Origin: CAZWHE01 sp964633825
Lineage (GTDB): Bacteria > Planctomycetota > B15-G4 > CAYZWU01
Length of the DNA stretch: 9,416 bases
NCBI GenBank assembly: GCA_964633825.1
Contig: CAZWHE010000155.1
Coordinates: forward strand, 1 to 9,416
Reading direction: 5' to 3'
The position numbers and the translations under genes were made by a program. This document shows, piece by piece, positions 8,101-9,416 of this stretch (positions are counted from its first letter, which is position 1; every line of letters begins with the position of its first letter). The notes under the pieces were generated by a model. It worked only from the letters and a program-made list of their open reading frames with translations. It did no database searches and was not told the origin of the DNA.

Positions 8101-8895
8101 GAGGTCGTAACACCAGATGTTGAGCTTGTGATTCGGTCCCCTGTCGGACATGTAATAGAGCAGCCCGCCGTGCCACATGGGAAGCGTGTCCGTGCCTTCC
8201 CAATCGGTGATTATCATGCTCTCGTGCGTCTCGAGGTGAAAAAGCCAGATGTCGGTCGCCATGCCGCCCCGGTAGCGTTTCCAGGTGCTCATGTCGCGTG
8301 TGTGGAGAGTATAGGCCAGCCATTTGCCGTTCGGACTGATCGCTCCCGTCGCGCCGTAAGGAACGGGCAGAGCATCGGGAAGGCCTCCCCTGCAGGGGAC
8401 CGTATAAAGCTTTGACATGCGGGCGAGGCCGGATTGACCGAAATTGTAGAAGAGCAGCTCCTGTCCCCCAACCCAATCGCAAAGAGTTTCGCCCCCCGGA
8501 TGATGGGTCACACGGAAAGGCACTCCGCCGTTCGCGGGAATGGTATAGAGATCGCGGTTGCCGTCGTAATTGCCGACGAATGCGATCGTTTTGCCGTCGG
8601 GGCTGAACTTGGGAAACCGTTCCTCGCCGGGAGGGCTGGCAAGCGGAACGGCCCGGCCGCCGTCACGGCTCACGAGCCAGAGATCGTTGGCGTAAAGAAA
8701 GACGATCTTGTCGGTTCCCACGTCGGGATACCTGAGCATGGCCGCGTCGAGCCAGAGGCCTTCGTTCGTTTGCGCAGAGACGGACGGAAGCGGAACAAGA
8801 AATGCAAATAAAACACATAACGACAAGACGAAAAGCTTTGGCGGGTTCGGCAAAATAGGATTGTGCGACACGAGAGGGCACCTCAAAAAAACCAT
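5155..8895 (-). CDS. Secreted tricorn-type protease (S41 family) with beta-propeller, PDZ and an inserted beta domain
   Basis: Predicted 1246 residues from ATG 8895; numbering here uses that start. A signal peptide ends near Ala41 (LPSVSA). Residues 42 to about 340 and about 340-800 contain PD40/WD40-like propeller blades (FPKFSPDGKTIAFVGNYDG, DPIWSPDGQWIAYFSDEEGE), which in tricorn proteases filter substrates. A tail-specific-protease core follows: His903 in SELNVGHAYYGGG, a PDZ-like segment at about 917-1005 (GDYLHAVNGIPV), the likely nucleophile Ser1126 in NGLAGSGGDNFPW, and Glu1184 in WGVEGHGVEPDM. These match the Ser/His/Glu arrangement of tricorn, so it should be active on peptides, probably in the periplasm. 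An acidic stretch (569-616) and a beta-rich domain (617-714) interrupt the second propeller. A GTG start at 8871 has a better ribosome binding site and gives a cleaner signal peptide, so the true protein may be 8 residues shorter. First gene of the minus-strand pair. Confidence 0.92.
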   Translation of the reverse strand: MVFLRCPLVSHNPILPNPPKLFVLSLCVLFAFLVPLPSVSAQTNEGLWLDAAMLRYPDVGTDKIVFLYANDLWLVSRDGGRAVPLASPPGEERFPKFSPDGKTIAFVGNYDGNRDLYTIPANGGVPFRVTHHPGGETLCDWVGGQELLFYNFGQSGLARMSKLYTVPCRGGLPDALPVPYGATGAISPNGKWLAYTLHTRDMSTWKRYRGGMATDIWLFHLETHESMIITDWEGTDTLPMWHGGLLYYMSDRGPNHKLNIWCYDLAKKTHEQVTFFESYDVKWPSIGPGERGRGEIVLQNGPGLYLVDLASGEHREVKVSIPGARPTMRTQKVDASDYIQAWDISSTGKRAVVQARGDIWTLPAEHGSPRNLTRTSGVAERDPIWSPDGQWIAYFSDEEGEYELYITQSDGKGETKQLTRGSATFYYNRSCPPDSKHIVFTDKAAQIYIHTIESGETKIIDRDPWGGWWTSPNWSHDSRWLVYSRTNEENATPSIRFYNVETGEKHQVTSGMFADFSPVFDRKGDYVFFASIRSFHPSSSDMDDNFIYDKSQVLVAVPLLEEIEAAWPAESDEETWNEKDKEEDDGEELEDDESGEDDENDEEDSDAEPKDAPADDVTGHWEGTALTPEGELPFTITLKLHADKSVTGSMQSVAYTGDISGTYDPSSKTLSLTLTLSEGPVVLLELTIEDSTMTGTGSANGDSVSITASRISASIDEEDAKDDKEKKDKAREKVEIDVEGFERRAVMLPVPRGNFGLLAVNDKNQLIYSRQGEGIKLFDMKDKKKEEKTVSASGSMMAISGDGKKLLVTSGKGASIRKAAAGGSAKKVQTIGMAAYIDPQDEWAQIFFESWRLQRDFFYLANLHGVDWEAVRERYGKMLLACVTREDVGYVIGEMISELNVGHAYYGGGDLEEQPRVSVGLLGVDWELDGGAFRIAKIYEGAEWDIDARAPLCEPGIDVEEGDYLHAVNGIPVNTNKDPWAAFVGLSGRTITITVGKKPKADEEARDVVVKTIKSERNLRYRAWIENNRAYVEEKSDGQVGYIYVPDTAWRGRNDFFRQYYGQVHKKALIVDERWNSGGYDPAVFIRAMNRPITNFWARRDAKDMSSAQNTHQGPKCMLINGLAGSGGDNFPWLFRHAGLGKLIGTRTWGGLVGLSGNPGLIDGAVLTVPTFGFYETDGTWGVEGHGVEPDMAVVDDPALMVNGGDPQLDAAIKHMLDEIETYPYILPKRPPPPDRSGMGLPEKDK
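8879..8884 (-). promoter_or_regulatory. Ribosome binding site favouring a GTG start at 8871 for the protease
   Basis: On the minus strand GAGGTG lies 7 nt before GTG 8871-8869, an ideal spacing. ATG 8895 has only a weak GGAAA close by. The GTG start yields MSHNPILPNPPKLFVLSLCV, a normal signal peptide beginning. Confidence 0.5.
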
Positions 8896-8939
8896 GCTTT
8901 CCGGAAAAGCAGAGTACCCGGTCAGACGGGAACTTGCTT

Positions 8940-8945
8940 ATTATA
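8940..8945 (-). promoter_or_regulatory. Candidate -10 element for the protease/glycosyltransferase transcript
   Basis: A perfect TATAAT reads on the minus strand, 45 bp upstream of ATG 8895 and 69 bp upstream of GTG 8871. At 16-18 bp further upstream I see only poor -35 matches (such as TATCTT), so activator use or a lineage-specific sigma factor is possible. The surrounding DNA is clearly more AT-rich than the genes. Confidence 0.4.
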
Positions 8946-9054
8946 AAGTTACGACCGGCAAGAAGATATGTTTGTTACCGATCAACGGGAACAACAAAGG
9001 GATTTTACACGGGACAAATCGGAAATCGGTTATATTGTTCCCTGCCGGCGACTG

Positions 9055-9080
9055 TTGAGACAGCACCCACAATTGATAAT
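9055..9080 (+). promoter_or_regulatory. Weak candidate promoter for the URO-D-like gene
   Basis: TTGAGA (9055-9060) resembles a -35 box, and GATAAT (9075-9080) matches the -10 box at five of six positions, but the 14-bp spacing is shorter than usual. The rest of the intergenic region 8896-9104 shows no clear terminator or operator. Confidence 0.2.
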
Positions 9081-9104
9081 AGACATTGCTGCCGCAGGTG
9101 ATCG

Positions 9105-9416
9105 ATGAGTGTCGAGAATTACCAAGCGACTCTGGCCCGGTTCATGAGCTTTATGAAGGACCGGTCGAGAAACGACACCCTGGCGGCCCTGATCATCGAT
9201 TCACCCTGGCTGCCCGGGTACATTGGAAAGAACACGCTCGATTTTTATTTCGATCCCGAAACCTGGTTCGAAGCATATTCACGTGTGCTGAATGATCTCC
9301 CCGGCACGCTGTTCGTGCCCGGATCCTGGGTCGAGTTCGGCATGGCTGCGGAGCCGAGCGGTTGGGGGGTTCCTGTTCGCTGGAGCGCAGACTCACCACC
9401 CTCTCTGAAACCCTTT
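9105..9416 (+). CDS. Uroporphyrinogen-decarboxylase-family protein, N-terminal part (runs off the window)
   Basis: The frame is open for 104 codons to the window edge. The start is well fixed: AGGTG (9096-9100) lies 4 nt before ATG 9105, and an in-frame TGA sits at 9099-9101. The visible residues fit the N-terminal part of URO-D-like proteins: ALIIDSPWLPGYIG (28-41), LDFYFDPETWFEAYSRVLND (45-64) and LFVPGSWVEFGMAAEPSGWG (69-88). True HemE makes coproporphyrinogen III for heme, but this branch more likely belongs to the large group of URO-D-fold proteins that act with corrinoid methyltransferases or on unknown substrates. The missing C-terminal part is needed to decide. It is divergent from the protease gene, and nothing in the window suggests a functional link to its neighbours. 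Confidence 0.75.
   Translation, partial: MSVENYQATLARFMSFMKDRSRNDTLAALIIDSPWLPGYIGKNTLDFYFDPETWFEAYSRVLNDLPGTLFVPGSWVEFGMAAEPSGWGVPVRWSADSPPSLKPF

Noticed and set aside
7529..8482. 317-codon open frame on the minus strand
   Set aside because: It lies within the protease gene in another frame, is Arg/His/Ser rich and has no domain signature; the propeller motifs are in the main frame.

Overview
The window looks like a piece of a moderately GC-rich chromosome from an environmental bacterium. The combination of kinesin-light-chain-type TPR repeats, an EF-hand/redoxin fusion, a secreted tricorn-type protease, a TPR-tailed GT-C glycosyltransferase and a uroporphyrinogen-decarboxylase-like protein is what I would expect from Planctomycetota, Acidobacteriota, Aminicenantota or a related lineage. 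That placement is inference from gene content, not from a marker gene. There are no RNA genes, insertion sequences or CRISPR arrays, and no gene-free stretch longer than about 210 bases.

Left part, plus strand (1-3427): the 3' end of a TPR-repeat protein; then a secreted EF-hand/iodothyronine-deiodinase-like protein; then an ArsM-type arsenite methyltransferase. The key point is the middle gene. Its reading frame is interrupted by one TGA (2066-2068), and the same frame continues intact to a TGA stop at 2459-2461. The interrupting TGA sits exactly where deiodinases carry selenocysteine (FGSxT-U-P-x-F), and an 8-bp hairpin with a GGG loop begins 12 nt after it, as expected for a bacterial SECIS. 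I therefore read 1286-2461 as one selenoprotein gene of 391 residues with Sec261, not as a truncated EF-hand gene plus an orphan fragment. An automatic caller would split it.

Middle and right part, minus strand (8895-3437): a 1246-residue secreted tricorn-type S41 protease with an acidic linker and an extra beta-rich domain, followed by a membrane GT-C glycosyltransferase with C-terminal TPRs. The stop of the first and start of the second overlap (TAATG), so they are probably one translationally coupled transcript. This transcript converges on arsM with only 9 bp between stop codons.

Right end, plus strand (9105-9416): the N-terminal 104 codons of a uroporphyrinogen-decarboxylase-family protein, divergent from the protease across a 209-bp intergenic region with a perfect -10 hexamer facing the protease. 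No selenium-incorporation genes (selA, selB, selC, selD) lie in the window, so the Sec reading predicts them elsewhere in the genome.
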